NCBI RefSeq assembly: GCF_021310995.1
Contig: NZ_CP054151.1
Span: 1-64,000, forward strand
Direction of reading: 5' to 3'
Length of the DNA stretch: 64,000 nucleotides
DNA from: Agrobacterium vaccinii
GTDB lineage: Bacteria; Pseudomonadota; Alphaproteobacteria; Rhizobiales; Rhizobiaceae
The position numbers were made by a program, and so were the translations under genes. Under the pieces are notes generated by a model, which saw only the letters and a list, made by a program, of their open reading frames with translations, did no database searches and was not told where the DNA came from. Of this stretch, positions 37,373 to 46,570 are shown piece by piece. Numbering within the stretch: the stretch's first letter is position 1; every line of letters begins with the position of its first letter.

Positions 37373-37708
37373 AATAAGGAGGTGCGATGTTGAAATATTC
37401 AACGAATTTCCTATTTGTTTCTTAGCTCCCTGTTAAACCTGCTGACCTGTGTGCGCGGATTAAAGGCTACTGGCGCAAATACAGTTGAAACAAAGTGTTC
37501 CCAACAAACGGCGTGGCATGCAAATATAGGCCGAGATAGAAAAAAAATCCATCAAACATAACAATACCCTTAAACATAGGCTGTGAATTTAGTTTTGATC
37601 CTTCTTCGTTTAAGTTGCCTTACAACTTGGTCGGATACGGTCCCCAATGGTGTCCATCAGGCAGACATTCTAAAACTGTGGCTTCTAAAGCGCTTAAGCA
37701 ACTCGCGC
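37373..37708. other. Intergenic with an isolated ribosome site and 12-codon ORF
   Basis: Directly after the ATPase stop, AAGGAGG (37376-37382) and ATG (37387) open a 12-residue ORF (MLKYSTNFLFVS) ending at 37425. This looks like the beginning of another operon gene that has been cut off. The remaining 280 bases are AT-rich with an A8 run near 37543 and no recognisable gene. Confidence 0.5.
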
Positions 37709-38974
37709 TCAGATCAATGCTTTGTTATGTGCAAGATGGCGTCTGACATCACGAGCTAAAACGGTGGCTGATGACGCACGTAAAGCCGCAGCGGTTCCGG
37801 CTGCTTGACCGGTAGCGAAAGATGTTCCCATCACACGTAAAGAGCCGTACGCGCTTGAATCAGCGCCAGCAACCCGGCCCGCGAGAAAAAGATTGTCGGT
37901 GCCTGCCGCCTCTATAGCTCCGATCGGTATGTCGGCATATCCATCACCACCAACGTCGATGAAACGTGCCCTTCCCGGCGCTTCGTGAACCTCCATCGGC
38001 CAAGCGGCACGACCGATGCCATCATCACGGCGTTCTCCATTGGTTAAAGCTGTACAAGTCAAATCTTCACGAGAACGTGGACGGCGTGTTTCGCGAATAC
38101 CAATTTGTGGCCCCGTGGCTGAGATATAAGCGCCCTCAAAGCCCGGCAGCTGCCGCAGCAATTGCAAGTTCCGCCAGGCTTCCAGCCGCGCCTGACGTTC
38201 TGCCGCGCCCAGACTGGCACCGCTCAGACCGTCGGTCTCAAGATCGATCGTCATCCACCAGTAATCATTGGATGTCGGCAACCGCAACATCACGCCGCCA
38301 TCTGCGCGGTGGATCGGTGCCTGTGAGCTGGCGTTGTGCTCGGTGATAAGTTGTGTCATTCGCGCACGGTCGAAGATCGTATCGGCAGCTACGCCACCGA
38401 TACGGACCGGCATCGAGGCAGGCTGGACATGGTCACCGGCAATGCTGTCCTTCGTCATCTCAAGTCCGGCTCGCGACGCGACGATGGCCTCTCCACTAGC
38501 ATCAACGAATGCGTCGGCTGTGATCTCGTAGCTGCCTACATGGTCGGTCACGGTGATCGCAGCAATCCCATTAGGCTTGGTGAAGACCGCAGTGACGAGG
38601 CTGTGCAGCAGGACCTCTATGCTAGAAATGTCGGTCATCCGGTCGAAGCCGAATTTGACGGCTTCTGGATCCAGCATGACGATCCAGTTGCCGCTACTCG
38701 ATTTGATCGGCGCGACGTCTTGCCCGATCTGTGCAAGCGTAGTCAGAAGTTCGGCGCCGATTCCGCCGACGGCAAAGACAGGATCAGCACCTTTCAGGAA
38801 GAAGCCGCAATAGGCAAGCACAAGTGAATTTGCGGCCGCGCCGCCGAGAAAGCCATAGCGCTCTATCAGAGCAACCTTTGCGCCAAGGCGGGCAGCAGCC
38901 ACAGCCGCGCTCATTCCTGCCGCTCCTCCTCCCACGACCACGACATCGAAACGGGCGTTGCGCGTGTTAGTCAT
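37709..38974 (-). CDS. FAD-dependent oxidoreductase
   Basis: A 421-residue flavoprotein. The N-terminal FAD-binding motif is VVVVGGGAAGMSAAVAAARLGAKVALIE, then YGFLGGAAANS. The C-terminal FAD segment is DNLFLAGRVAGADSSAYGSLRVMGTSFATGQAAGTAAAL. This is the PF12831-like layout seen in oxidoreductases of organic-acid catabolism; the substrate is unknown. The ATG at 38974 follows GGAGGA, and the start overlaps the end of the upstream shikimate-dehydrogenase-like gene by eight bases, so the two are translationally coupled. It is divergent from a LysR gene. Confidence 0.88.
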   Translation of the reverse strand: MTNTRNARFDVVVVGGGAAGMSAAVAAARLGAKVALIERYGFLGGAAANSLVLAYCGFFLKGADPVFAVGGIGAELLTTLAQIGQDVAPIKSSSGNWIVMLDPEAVKFGFDRMTDISSIEVLLHSLVTAVFTKPNGIAAITVTDHVGSYEITADAFVDASGEAIVASRAGLEMTKDSIAGDHVQPASMPVRIGGVAADTIFDRARMTQLITEHNASSQAPIHRADGGVMLRLPTSNDYWWMTIDLETDGLSGASLGAAERQARLEAWRNLQLLRQLPGFEGAYISATGPQIGIRETRRPRSREDLTCTALTNGERRDDGIGRAAWPMEVHEAPGRARFIDVGGDGYADIPIGAIEAAGTDNLFLAGRVAGADSSAYGSLRVMGTSFATGQAAGTAAALRASSATVLARDVRRHLAHNKALI

Positions 38975-39785
38975 TGAATCGTCCTCCACCCATAATTCCC
39001 ATGGCGCTGCCTAGGGCGAAAAGTTGTGCTTTCGCCATTTCTTCTCCGCTCTGGATGGTGAGGCCACGTGCGACGGCAAGTGCAAGAAGAGGGGTAATTG
39101 TCGGACTCGTCACAACATCCGCCACAAGCCCGTGCCCAGACATGGCATCGAGAACAGCTTCAGGAATGGGCAGTGGATCATTCGCCTGCATGCCGGAAGA
39201 CGACGCGTTGACGACAAGATTGAACGAGCGGATTGGGATTGGACCCGAGGTGATATCCACGCTTGGAAAAGCCTTGGCAAGACGTGTTGCAAGACTTTGA
39301 GCGCGATCATCATTGCGATCCGAAATCAGTAATGAAGCCACACCTGCCGCAGCTAGGGAATAGGCAATCGCACTTCCGGCAGCCCCAGCGCCGACAAGGA
39401 GCACGGCCTTGCCGGCAGGGGTGAAACCATGCAGTCGCGATGCGCTGACAAAGCCGGTTCCATCGGTCATGTCCCCGGAGAGGCGACCGTCTGTGTGTCG
39501 CCTGACGACGTTTGCCACGCCGAGGAATCGTGCCGTATCGCTGAGATCATCCACCAGTTCAGCAACCGCAGCCTTGTGAGGAATGGTGACCACGAAGCCG
39601 TCGAGATTGCGCCAACCGCGTGCTGTGGACAGAAAGTCCGCCACGCTTTCTGGAAGCAGATCGACCGCGATCATTGCCCGATCTGTCGCTTGATCAGCAA
39701 AGTAGCGATTGAAATTATCCGGCGACTTCACTTGGGCAATCGGTGAGCCGATGATCGCCACTAGTCGTGTCTCGCTGCCAATCAT
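38967..39785 (-). CDS. Shikimate dehydrogenase-like NADP oxidoreductase
   Basis: A 272-residue AroE-fold protein. Substrate-binding segments are present: IIGSPIAQVKSP at the N terminus and the catalytic Lys in VVTIPHKAAVAEL. The nucleotide site is LLVGAGAAGSAIAYSLAAAG, and the family NASSSGMQ motif is visible. It is the first gene of the two-gene operon and not next to other shikimate genes, so it is more likely a quinate/shikimate catabolic or related paralogue than the biosynthetic AroE. The ATG at 39785 follows GGGAGA. Confidence 0.85.
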   Translation of the reverse strand: MIGSETRLVAIIGSPIAQVKSPDNFNRYFADQATDRAMIAVDLLPESVADFLSTARGWRNLDGFVVTIPHKAAVAELVDDLSDTARFLGVANVVRRHTDGRLSGDMTDGTGFVSASRLHGFTPAGKAVLLVGAGAAGSAIAYSLAAAGVASLLISDRNDDRAQSLATRLAKAFPSVDITSGPIPIRSFNLVVNASSSGMQANDPLPIPEAVLDAMSGHGLVADVVTSPTITPLLALAVARGLTIQSGEEMAKAQLFALGSAMGIMGGGRFND

Positions 39786-39834
39786 AAGCGTTTCTCCCAA
39801 TTTGTGGAGAGCGTAGAAGATGGTTCCTATTGAC

Positions 39835-39852
39835 GCCAATATAATTATTGGC
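39835..39852. promoter_or_regulatory. Palindromic operator between divergent genes
   Basis: GCCAATATAATTATTGGC has perfect seven-base arms around TAAT and lies in the 109-bp gap between the shikimate-dehydrogenase-like gene and the divergent LysR gene. This position and the dyad fit a LysR-type binding site controlling both transcripts. Confidence 0.65.
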
Positions 39853-39894
39853 TGATGATATAACTTCAATTTATAGGATTGATGTGCGCTGCGG

Positions 39895-40830
39895 ATGACA
39901 AATTCCAAGCTCAGGGAGCCAAAACTAAAAGAACGGCAAGTCGAGATTTTCCGCGCCATCATGGCGACGAACTCGTTGACGGCAGCGGCTCGTCATCTTG
40001 GCGTCTCGCAGCCTGGCCTTTCGATTGCTATCAAGCGGCTCGAGGATCAGCTGGGCGTTGCGCTATTCGCCCGCATTTCAGGTCGGTTGGTGCCAACGCA
40101 GGAAGCAGAGTTGATTCTTGCAGAAGTCGAACGCGTTCATCAGCAATCGGAAATGCTCTCGGATGCGATCTACGCCATCGCGCGCGGCAATGCCTCCACG
40201 TTTCGCTTCGGCTCCACGCCAAGCCTTGGCATGCGGCTGATACCAAAGGCGTTGAGACGTTTGCAACAAGAGGGCACGGCTGGAACCTACTACAGCGATT
40301 CATTATCCCAACGCGATGTGCGCGACTATTTGTTGTTCGGTCAGGGAGCTTGCGTTGCAACGATTGCCGAGGTGAAAGATCCCATGATTGAGACGGCGCG
40401 CATCGCCAGCGCCGGGCTAGTATGTGTCGTGCCCAAAGATCACCACCTCGCCAGCCGGAAGTCGATCACGCCAGTAGAGCTTGCCGAAGAGACCCTGATT
40501 TCCTTCGAGGCGAGCACCACCCACGGTGTTTATATCGAAGAGACCTACCGGCGCTGGGATGTCCCGCGCAAAACCGCCATATACGTTCATTTTGTCGAAG
40601 CCGCACTGTCCTTCGTTACAGAGCGTATTGGCATTACCATTCTCGATGCATTTTCAGCCATCGATTGCGATATCCATGGGCTTGTCGCCATTCCAATCGA
40701 AAACAGCGTCAGCATTTCTGCATATGTCCATGTCTGCCATCTGCGCCCACGGCAGAAGGGCGTTGATAGTCTGATCAACGCGCTGCGGGATATTGCAGCC
40801 GCAGCCACCAATCAAACCGAAGCAGGATAG
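39895..40830 (+). CDS. LysR-family transcriptional regulator
   Basis: A 311-residue LTTR. The wHTH is at residues 12-70 (LKERQVEIFRAIMATNSLTAAARHLGVSQPGLSIAIKRLEDQLG) and the effector-binding domain at about 95-300. It is divergent from the FAD-oxidoreductase operon with a palindrome in between, so that operon is its probable target. It is followed after nine bases by the dehalogenase-like hydrolase gene in the same direction, which it may also regulate. Confidence 0.9.
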   Translation: MTNSKLREPKLKERQVEIFRAIMATNSLTAAARHLGVSQPGLSIAIKRLEDQLGVALFARISGRLVPTQEAELILAEVERVHQQSEMLSDAIYAIARGNASTFRFGSTPSLGMRLIPKALRRLQQEGTAGTYYSDSLSQRDVRDYLLFGQGACVATIAEVKDPMIETARIASAGLVCVVPKDHHLASRKSITPVELAEETLISFEASTTHGVYIEETYRRWDVPRKTAIYVHFVEAALSFVTERIGITILDAFSAIDCDIHGLVAIPIENSVSISAYVHVCHLRPRQKGVDSLINALRDIAAAATNQTEAG

Positions 40831-40838
40831 CTCAACCA

Positions 40839-41747
40839 ATGCATAGACAGGCCAATGGATTGTTCCCCGGTTTTGAAGACAGACGCATTGAAACGCCTGA
40901 GGTGGATTTTGCCGTTTTGACGAAAGGGACCGGCCCGGCAGTTCTTTTGTTACACGGCTACCCCGAGACGCGCGCCGCCTGGCACCGCATCGCGCCTGCA
41001 CTGGCGGAATCCTATACCGTTGTTGCTCCCGATCTGCCCGGTTATGGCCACAGCCGCGTGAAGGACGCGGCGCTGGATATGGGCTCCAAGCGGGCGATGG
41101 CGAAAAGCCTGCATGATATGATGCGCGCACTTGGGCATGATCGTTTCGTCGTCGTCGGTCATGATCGTGGTGGACGCGTCGGTTATCGGATAGCGCTCGA
41201 CTTTCCGGAGACTGTTGTTGCGCTGGTCTCCGTCACTGTCGTGCCGACACCCGAAATGTGGGAGGGAGCCAACAAGGCCTTCGGTATGGGAGCATGGCAC
41301 TGGTTCATGATGGCCCAGCCCGCGCCCCTGCCAGAAACATTGATGGCCGCAGATCCGCGTTTCCTCATCGATCTAACGCTTGCCAAGATGACAACGAATA
41401 TCGATCTGCTTGACCCCATTGCCCTTGAAGACTACCGATCGGCGTTCGACAATGCCGATGTCCGTCATGCTATGTGCGAAGATTACAGAGCGGGTGCCAA
41501 CACAGACGAGGCACACGATCTGGCCGATCGCATGGCTGGGCGCAAGATAAAGGTTCCGACGTTGCTGTTGTGGGAAGAAGGTCGGCGTTATGGCGGTGGT
41601 CGAGAGCCTTTGGATATATGGAAGGACTGGGCAGAACATGTCGAAGGCAGAGGGATTGGCGGCGGGCATCTGCTGCCCGAAACTGCTGCGCCGGAAGTGT
41701 TAGACGCTTTGCTACCTTTTCTGGGAAAAGTTTCATATGGCAGATGA
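40839..41747 (+). CDS. Alpha/beta hydrolase, haloacetate (fluoroacetate) dehalogenase-like
   Basis: A 302-residue epoxide-hydrolase-like enzyme. Oxyanion motif HGYPETR, nucleophile D109 (VVGHDRGGRVGYR), halide-site H154-W155 (GAWHWFMMAQPAPLPE) and Y216 (EDYRAG), and catalytic H277 (IGGGHLLPE) fit the arrangement of fluoroacetate dehalogenases, which hydrolyse haloacetates to glycolate. The HW...QPAPLPE segment distinguishes them from plain esterases. The gene follows the LysR by eight bases and overlaps the next LysR by 11 bases. Substrate specificity is inferred, not shown. Confidence 0.8.
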   Translation: MHRQANGLFPGFEDRRIETPEVDFAVLTKGTGPAVLLLHGYPETRAAWHRIAPALAESYTVVAPDLPGYGHSRVKDAALDMGSKRAMAKSLHDMMRALGHDRFVVVGHDRGGRVGYRIALDFPETVVALVSVTVVPTPEMWEGANKAFGMGAWHWFMMAQPAPLPETLMAADPRFLIDLTLAKMTTNIDLLDPIALEDYRSAFDNADVRHAMCEDYRAGANTDEAHDLADRMAGRKIKVPTLLLWEEGRRYGGGREPLDIWKDWAEHVEGRGIGGGHLLPETAAPEVLDALLPFLGKVSYGR

Positions 41748-42690
41748 TGGCAAGGCCGAAGACCACGTCACGCATGGCTCTGGCGAGGGACTGCTGAGTC
41801 TGCGACAGATGGAAGTGTTTCACACGGTGATGCAGGCCCGATCGATCACCGGGGCATCGAAGGTGCTGAACGTTTCTCAACCTGCTCTCAGCCGCACCAT
41901 TCGTCGTATAGAAGACCTGCTCGGCATTGCGCTTTTCGCCCGCGACAGGAACGGCCTTGTCCCCACGTCGGAAGCGTTGGAAATCTTCCAGGAGATTGAT
42001 CCACTGATCCGACAGTTGACCGGTGTTGGCACGCAGATTGGGCGAATTGCCCGCGGAGAGACCGCCGTGTTCCGCGTCGGCTCCACTGCGAGCGTCGCGC
42101 GTGCACTGGTTCCACAGGCGTTGCGGACCTTGTCTGTGGAGGTTCCGGGCATAGAGCTCTTCTTCGACGTGCTGCCCGTGGACCAGATCGAGGAATATTT
42201 GATTACCGGACGTGGAGAAGCGGTGGTCACCATCGCATCGCCAGATCATCCGCTGATTGCCGTCGAACAGGTCGGGCGGGTCAATCTTGTGGCCGTCATC
42301 CATAGGGATCACAGCCTTGCCAGTGCTCCTATGATACGCGCAGCCGACCTTGCGGATATGGATTTCATTGCATTCGCGCCGGGCGGCGCTCATCAGACCG
42401 TCGTCGATCGTTTTCTCAGTCGTGAAAAATTGAAGGTCAATACGCGTGCCGTCGCGCGGTTTTCTGACACGGCATTGGCGCTGGCAAATGAGGCGATGGG
42501 CATCGTGCTGGTCGACTATGTCACGACACTCGGACCCGTTGGCAGCAATCTCATCGTTCGGCCTATTGAAAACGCGCCACAGTTCTCGATATCGGTTCTT
42601 TGGAACCGCCGCCGCTCGCATTCTGCCAATTTGCGCAAATTGATTGAGATACTGTGCCGCAGACTGGCCGATCTGGCACCACTCACATGA
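41737..42690 (+). CDS. LysR-family transcriptional regulator
   Basis: A 317-residue LTTR with a 22-residue N-terminal extension. The wHTH spans about residues 22-82 (LSLRQMEVFHTVMQARSITGASKVLNVSQPALSRTIRRIEDLLG). The effector domain follows. The start codon lies inside the hydrolase gene (11-base overlap), so the two are translationally coupled. It is upstream of the NitT/TauT-type importer, which it probably controls. The similarity to the LysR at 39895 suggests a duplicated regulatory pair. Confidence 0.9.
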   Translation: MADDGKAEDHVTHGSGEGLLSLRQMEVFHTVMQARSITGASKVLNVSQPALSRTIRRIEDLLGIALFARDRNGLVPTSEALEIFQEIDPLIRQLTGVGTQIGRIARGETAVFRVGSTASVARALVPQALRTLSVEVPGIELFFDVLPVDQIEEYLITGRGEAVVTIASPDHPLIAVEQVGRVNLVAVIHRDHSLASAPMIRAADLADMDFIAFAPGGAHQTVVDRFLSREKLKVNTRAVARFSDTALALANEAMGIVLVDYVTTLGPVGSNLIVRPIENAPQFSISVLWNRRRSHSANLRKLIEILCRRLADLAPLT

Positions 42691-42817
42691 GGCAAGAAGC
42701 CATCTCCATGCCTCAAAGGCATGGGAGGCATAATCATTGTTCGTTGTCTTCCCTTTCAGTTGGTGGCAATGAATGCGAATGGCGTTCCAGACACGTCATT
42801 TTGGGAGGAGATATCGA

Positions 42818-43840
42818 ATGAATGTATTTTTGAGCCGCCGTCAGGCGCTTATCGGTATGGGCGCTGTCGGCAGCGCTGCTGCTTTCGGCCTGCCAGCACG
42901 CGCCGCAACGCGTAATCTCGCAGTGCTTCACCTTGCCAGCCATGCGCCAAGCTTCATCGCTTTCGAGCGCGGCTACTACAAGGAAGCCGGACTGGACATT
43001 GAACTGAAATTCTTTGAAGCAGCGCAGCCTATGGCCGTTGCAATTGCGTCAGGTGATGCCGATTTCGGCGTGACCGCGATGAGCGGCGGCCTCATCAGCC
43101 TTGCTCAGAAAGACGCCATCAAGGTTATTGGCGGGGCGCTGACCGAACAAAAGGGCGTTACAGGCGCGATCATTCTTGCTTCAAACAAAGCCTATGACGC
43201 TGGGCTTACCGATCCTTCAAAGCTCGCGGGAAAAAGCTTCGGCATCACCACGGCTGGCTCCTCCTTCCACTTCATGGCCCACAAGATTGCCATGGCCAAC
43301 AATATCAAACTGTCTGACATGCAACTCCGCCCGCTGCAAAAGCTCGGAGCTATCGTCGGCGCTCTCACGACGGGGCAGATCGATGCCTGGGCGATTCAGC
43401 CAAATGTCGCTAAAAAGATGATCCGTGAAGGCGCCGCCAAGCAGATCGGCCTAGTCTCGGACTATGCGCCGGATTACCAGGTTACGACCGCTTTCACTTC
43501 GACCAAGAACGCAGCCAATGAACGCGAAATGACGGCGGCGTTTGTCAAAGCCTATTCGCGAGCTATTGCAGACTACAATGCTGCTTTCATGGATAACAAG
43601 GCTGACGATGCCGAACGTGACGCTCTGGCAAAAATCGTTCACAAATATGTCGAAAGTGATAGCCCGTTCGAGACTGCCAAGCAGAACCTGATCGATGGAG
43701 CCATGCGCATCAACGCTGATCTCGCACTGTCGCTCGGTAGCTGTGTCGAGCAACTGGAATGGTTCAAGGCCGAAGGCATGGTCAAGGATGCCATAACCAA
43801 TGAACAGTTGTTCGACACGTCCTACGTCAAGACAATCTAA
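42818..43840 (+). CDS. NitT/TauT-family ABC substrate-binding protein
   Basis: A 340-residue periplasmic binding protein of the NMT1/THI5-like (SsuA/TauA) type. It has a twin-Arg-like signal peptide (SRRQALIGMGAVGSAAAFGLPARAA) of about 26 residues. The mature part contains FIAFERGYYKEAGLDIELKFFEAAQPMAVAIASGDADFGVTAM, typical of this class. It captures a small organic anion, sulfonate or pyrimidine-like ligand. The ATG at 42818 is preceded by GGGAGGAG. It is the first gene of the importer set. Confidence 0.92.
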   Translation: MNVFLSRRQALIGMGAVGSAAAFGLPARAATRNLAVLHLASHAPSFIAFERGYYKEAGLDIELKFFEAAQPMAVAIASGDADFGVTAMSGGLISLAQKDAIKVIGGALTEQKGVTGAIILASNKAYDAGLTDPSKLAGKSFGITTAGSSFHFMAHKIAMANNIKLSDMQLRPLQKLGAIVGALTTGQIDAWAIQPNVAKKMIREGAAKQIGLVSDYAPDYQVTTAFTSTKNAANEREMTAAFVKAYSRAIADYNAAFMDNKADDAERDALAKIVHKYVESDSPFETAKQNLIDGAMRINADLALSLGSCVEQLEWFKAEGMVKDAITNEQLFDTSYVKTI

Positions 43841-43857
43841 TCAGCTTGCGATTTTTC

Positions 43858-43878
43858 GCGGAGGCATCGCGCCTCCGC
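43858..43878 (+). promoter_or_regulatory. Intercistronic hairpin between binding protein and ATPase
   Basis: GCGGAGGC (43858-43865) and GCCTCCGC (43871-43878) form a perfect eight-base stem with a five-base loop. It sits 17 bases past the binding-protein stop and just ahead of the ATPase ribosome site AAGGAGG. There is no T tract. It probably attenuates downstream expression or protects the upstream message. Confidence 0.65.
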
Positions 43879-43891
43879 CAAGGAGGCCCGT

Positions 43892-44659
43892 ATGGACCTT
43901 AAGCTTAAAAACATCAGCCATTCCTACGGATCGGTCGAGGTTCTCAAAGATATCTCCCTCGATATACAGCAGGGACAGATCATCTGTCTGATAGGGCCAT
44001 CCGGTTGTGGTAAATCGACCTTGCTCCGCTTTCTAGGCGGCTTAGAGAGACCGAGTTCGGGCGAAGTGTTGCAAATCGGCAATCCGCCGAAGGGGTCTCT
44101 CAATCCTCTGACCTATGTTTTTCAGCACTTTGCGCTACTTCCCTGGCGTACCGTGGAAGGTAACATCAAGCTCGTTCTCGAAGATCACGGCCTGAGCAAA
44201 CGCGATATGGACGACATCGTGACGGATGTTCTCGAGCGTACCCGTTTATCAGATTTCAGGCAGGCACTCCCGAAACAGCTGTCGGGTGGCATGCGCCAGC
44301 GTGTCGCGATCAGCCGCGCTCTTGCCGTACGCCCCGCCGTGATGTTGATGGATGAGCCGCTTTCAGCGCTCGACAGCCAGACCCGTGAACTTTTGATGGA
44401 TGATCTGATTTCACTGTGGACTCGCCAGCCATTCACGTCTGTCTATGTGACGCACAATCTCAACGAAGCCGTTCGGCTCGGCCACCGCGTTGTCGTCTTG
44501 TCTCGCCGACCTGGACAGATACGCGAAGTCGTCGATATCGACATCCCACTGTCCGAGCGCCATCTCGGAGATTCCGTGCTGGAAGAGAAGCAGAAGCAAC
44601 TCTGGGACCTGATGCGTGAAGAAGCCATGGCCGCTGACAAGGAGTTGGTCAATGTCTGA
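43892..44659 (+). CDS. NitT/TauT-type ABC ATPase
   Basis: A 255-residue SsuB/TauB-like ATPase. Walker A is IGPSGCGKSTLLR, the signature is [15 protein letters not shown], Walker B is VMLMDEPLSALDSQTR and the switch His is in YVTHNLNEAV. The Q loop is FQHFALLPWRTV, characteristic of the TauB branch. The ATG follows AAGGAGG by five bases. The 3' end overlaps the permease start by eight bases. Confidence 0.93.
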   Translation: MDLKLKNISHSYGSVEVLKDISLDIQQGQIICLIGPSGCGKSTLLRFLGGLERPSSGEVLQIGNPPKGSLNPLTYVFQHFALLPWRTVEGNIKLVLEDHGLSKRDMDDIVTDVLERTRLSDFRQALPKQLSGGMRQRVAISRALAVRPAVMLMDEPLSALDSQTRELLMDDLISLWTRQPFTSVYVTHNLNEAVRLGHRVVVLSRRPGQIREVVDIDIPLSERHLGDSVLEEKQKQLWDLMREEAMAADKELVNV

Positions 44660-45509
44660 CATTAACACACTTGCCAATGCCGCCGAATTATCCGTCGAAA
44701 ACGGGACAGAAAACAAGAGAGCACCGGTGCGATCAGTCGAGTTTCGCGGCGGTGGTTTTGCGCCAATGCCTGTGCGTGGCATGGGCATTGCTGTCTTTGT
44801 CGTCCTGATCGCGCTGGCCGAAATCGGTACCCGTAGCGGCATCATTTCCAACCTGACCCTGCCACGACCATCCGCCGTTCTGGATACCTTCGTGCAACTC
44901 TGGCAAACCGGACTGCTGTGGAAACACTTGCTGCCATCGCTACAGCGACTGTTCGTCGGGGCATTCCTTGGCATCGCGGTTGGCATATCGGTTGGGGTCA
45001 TGATCGGTCTGTTCAGCTATGTCCGTGCCGGTCTGGTGCCCTTGGTCGCTGCGCTCTTTCCGATCCCCAAGATCGCGCTTTTACCGCTGTTCGTGATTTG
45101 GTTCGGCATCGATGAAACGTCGAAATACGCGTTGATTGCCTTTGGCACATTCACGCCGACAGTGGTCGCGACCTACGGCGCCGTCGACAACGTCGATCGC
45201 ACGCTGATCCGCATGGGCCAGAGTTTTGGTCTGAGTTGGTGGTCGATCATCAGAAAGATCGTGCTGCCCGGCGCTTTTCCGGCCATCTTGTCCGGCCTAC
45301 GTGTGTCGATTTCCATTGCCATTATCCTCCTCGTCGCAGCCGAAATGCTCGGTGCTCAATATGGTGTTGGCTCCTACATCCTGGAGGCAGGCTCACTCTA
45401 TGATCTCGAAAAGCTTTTCGCCGGTGTGACGATACTCTCTGTCATGGGTTTGATCGTCAATTTTGCAATCGGACAGGTCGAGAAGCGCTTTCTAAGCTGG
45501 CGCGGCTGA
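44652..45509 (+). CDS. NitT/TauT-type ABC permease
   Basis: A 285-residue BPD_transp_1 permease. After a 40-residue cytoplasmic N-terminal tail, there are about six TM helices and the EAA-type coupling loop in LIRMGQSFGLSWWSIIRKIVLPGAFPAILSGL. It completes the three-component importer with the binding protein and ATPase. The ATG at 44652 overlaps the ATPase end and has an AAGGAG site. Confidence 0.92.
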   Translation: MSDINTLANAAELSVENGTENKRAPVRSVEFRGGGFAPMPVRGMGIAVFVVLIALAEIGTRSGIISNLTLPRPSAVLDTFVQLWQTGLLWKHLLPSLQRLFVGAFLGIAVGISVGVMIGLFSYVRAGLVPLVAALFPIPKIALLPLFVIWFGIDETSKYALIAFGTFTPTVVATYGAVDNVDRTLIRMGQSFGLSWWSIIRKIVLPGAFPAILSGLRVSISIAIILLVAAEMLGAQYGVGSYILEAGSLYDLEKLFAGVTILSVMGLIVNFAIGQVEKRFLSWRG

Positions 45510-45538
45510 CACCCAGACTTCACCAACGGAGATTCAAT

Positions 45539-46570
45539 ATGCTGGCATTGCAAAAGGTCCGGCCCGGCAGCGGCGTGCAATTCAACACTCTGGCCGAGCC
45601 CGACCACGTCGCCTTGGGCGAAGTGTTGATCCGTGTGCATTCCGCTGGCATCTGCGGTACCGACCTGCATATCGCGCAATGGACACCTGGATACGAATCG
45701 ATGGAGCGGGCAATGCCCGTCACGCTGGGCCATGAGTTTTCCGGCACGATTGAACGGGTTGGCAAAGATGTCCCGGCAAACGCCGTGGGCACTCGTGTGA
45801 CAGCAAGACCCTCCACCACCTGCGGCAAGTGCGATGCTTGCCTGAAAGGTGACGAGGACAATTGCTCCGACCGCAAGGGTGTCGGTATCGGCCGGAACGG
45901 TGCTTTCACCTCCTACGTCAGCGTTCCCTTCAAGAACTGCCACGCTCTACCTGATAGTATCGATATGAATGTCGCTGCTTTAACAGAGCCGATGACCGTT
46001 TGCGCGGAAGCTGTTGCGACAGCAGAGGTGCAGCCAAGTCAGACCATCTTGGTCATCGGGCCTGGCTTTATCGGTCAAGGCATTGCGATCCTTGCCCGCC
46101 ACAAAGGAGCGAAAGTGGTGATTATGGGACGCGACGACAGTCCGCGCCTCGACCGCCTCCGAGCTGCAGGTTTTGAACATCTGATCGATACAAGTGATGT
46201 CGAGATGGGACCGGCGCTTGCTGAGTTTGGGCCCTTCGACGCGATTATCGAAGCGGCAGGCGTGCCAGCGCTTGTTGCTGCTACGCTGCCATTCCTGAAG
46301 AAGCGCGGTATTTTCACTGTTGTCGGCATCCACGCCACTCCTGCGCAGATCGATCTTACCTCGCTCGTGCGGATGCATCAGCAAATACGCGGATCCTACA
46401 GAGCACCTGCCGATAGCTGGGATGACGTCATCTCCTTCCTCGATGGTCATCAGGATTTGATGCGGCAGCTGATTTCACACAATCTACCTTTGACTGACGC
46501 GTTAGTGGGCTTTGAGGCTGCGCGCAGCCGTGAAGCATCCAAAGTCATTTTACGCATGGGAGACGTTTGA
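45539..46570 (+). CDS. Zinc-dependent alcohol dehydrogenase (threonine/sorbitol DH-like)
   Basis: A 343-residue medium-chain dehydrogenase. Catalytic-zinc residues lie in SAGICGTDLHIAQW (Cys) and TLGHEFSGTIE (His, Glu). The structural-zinc cysteines are in TTCGKCDACLKGDEDNC. The NAD motif is VIGPGFIGQGIA. The substrate is an alcohol or polyol linked to the imported compound. It starts 29 bases after the permease and ends overlapping the next gene (TGATG). Confidence 0.9.
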   Translation: MLALQKVRPGSGVQFNTLAEPDHVALGEVLIRVHSAGICGTDLHIAQWTPGYESMERAMPVTLGHEFSGTIERVGKDVPANAVGTRVTARPSTTCGKCDACLKGDEDNCSDRKGVGIGRNGAFTSYVSVPFKNCHALPDSIDMNVAALTEPMTVCAEAVATAEVQPSQTILVIGPGFIGQGIAILARHKGAKVVIMGRDDSPRLDRLRAAGFEHLIDTSDVEMGPALAEFGPFDAIIEAAGVPALVAATLPFLKKRGIFTVVGIHATPAQIDLTSLVRMHQQIRGSYRAPADSWDDVISFLDGHQDLMRQLISHNLPLTDALVGFEAARSREASKVILRMGDV

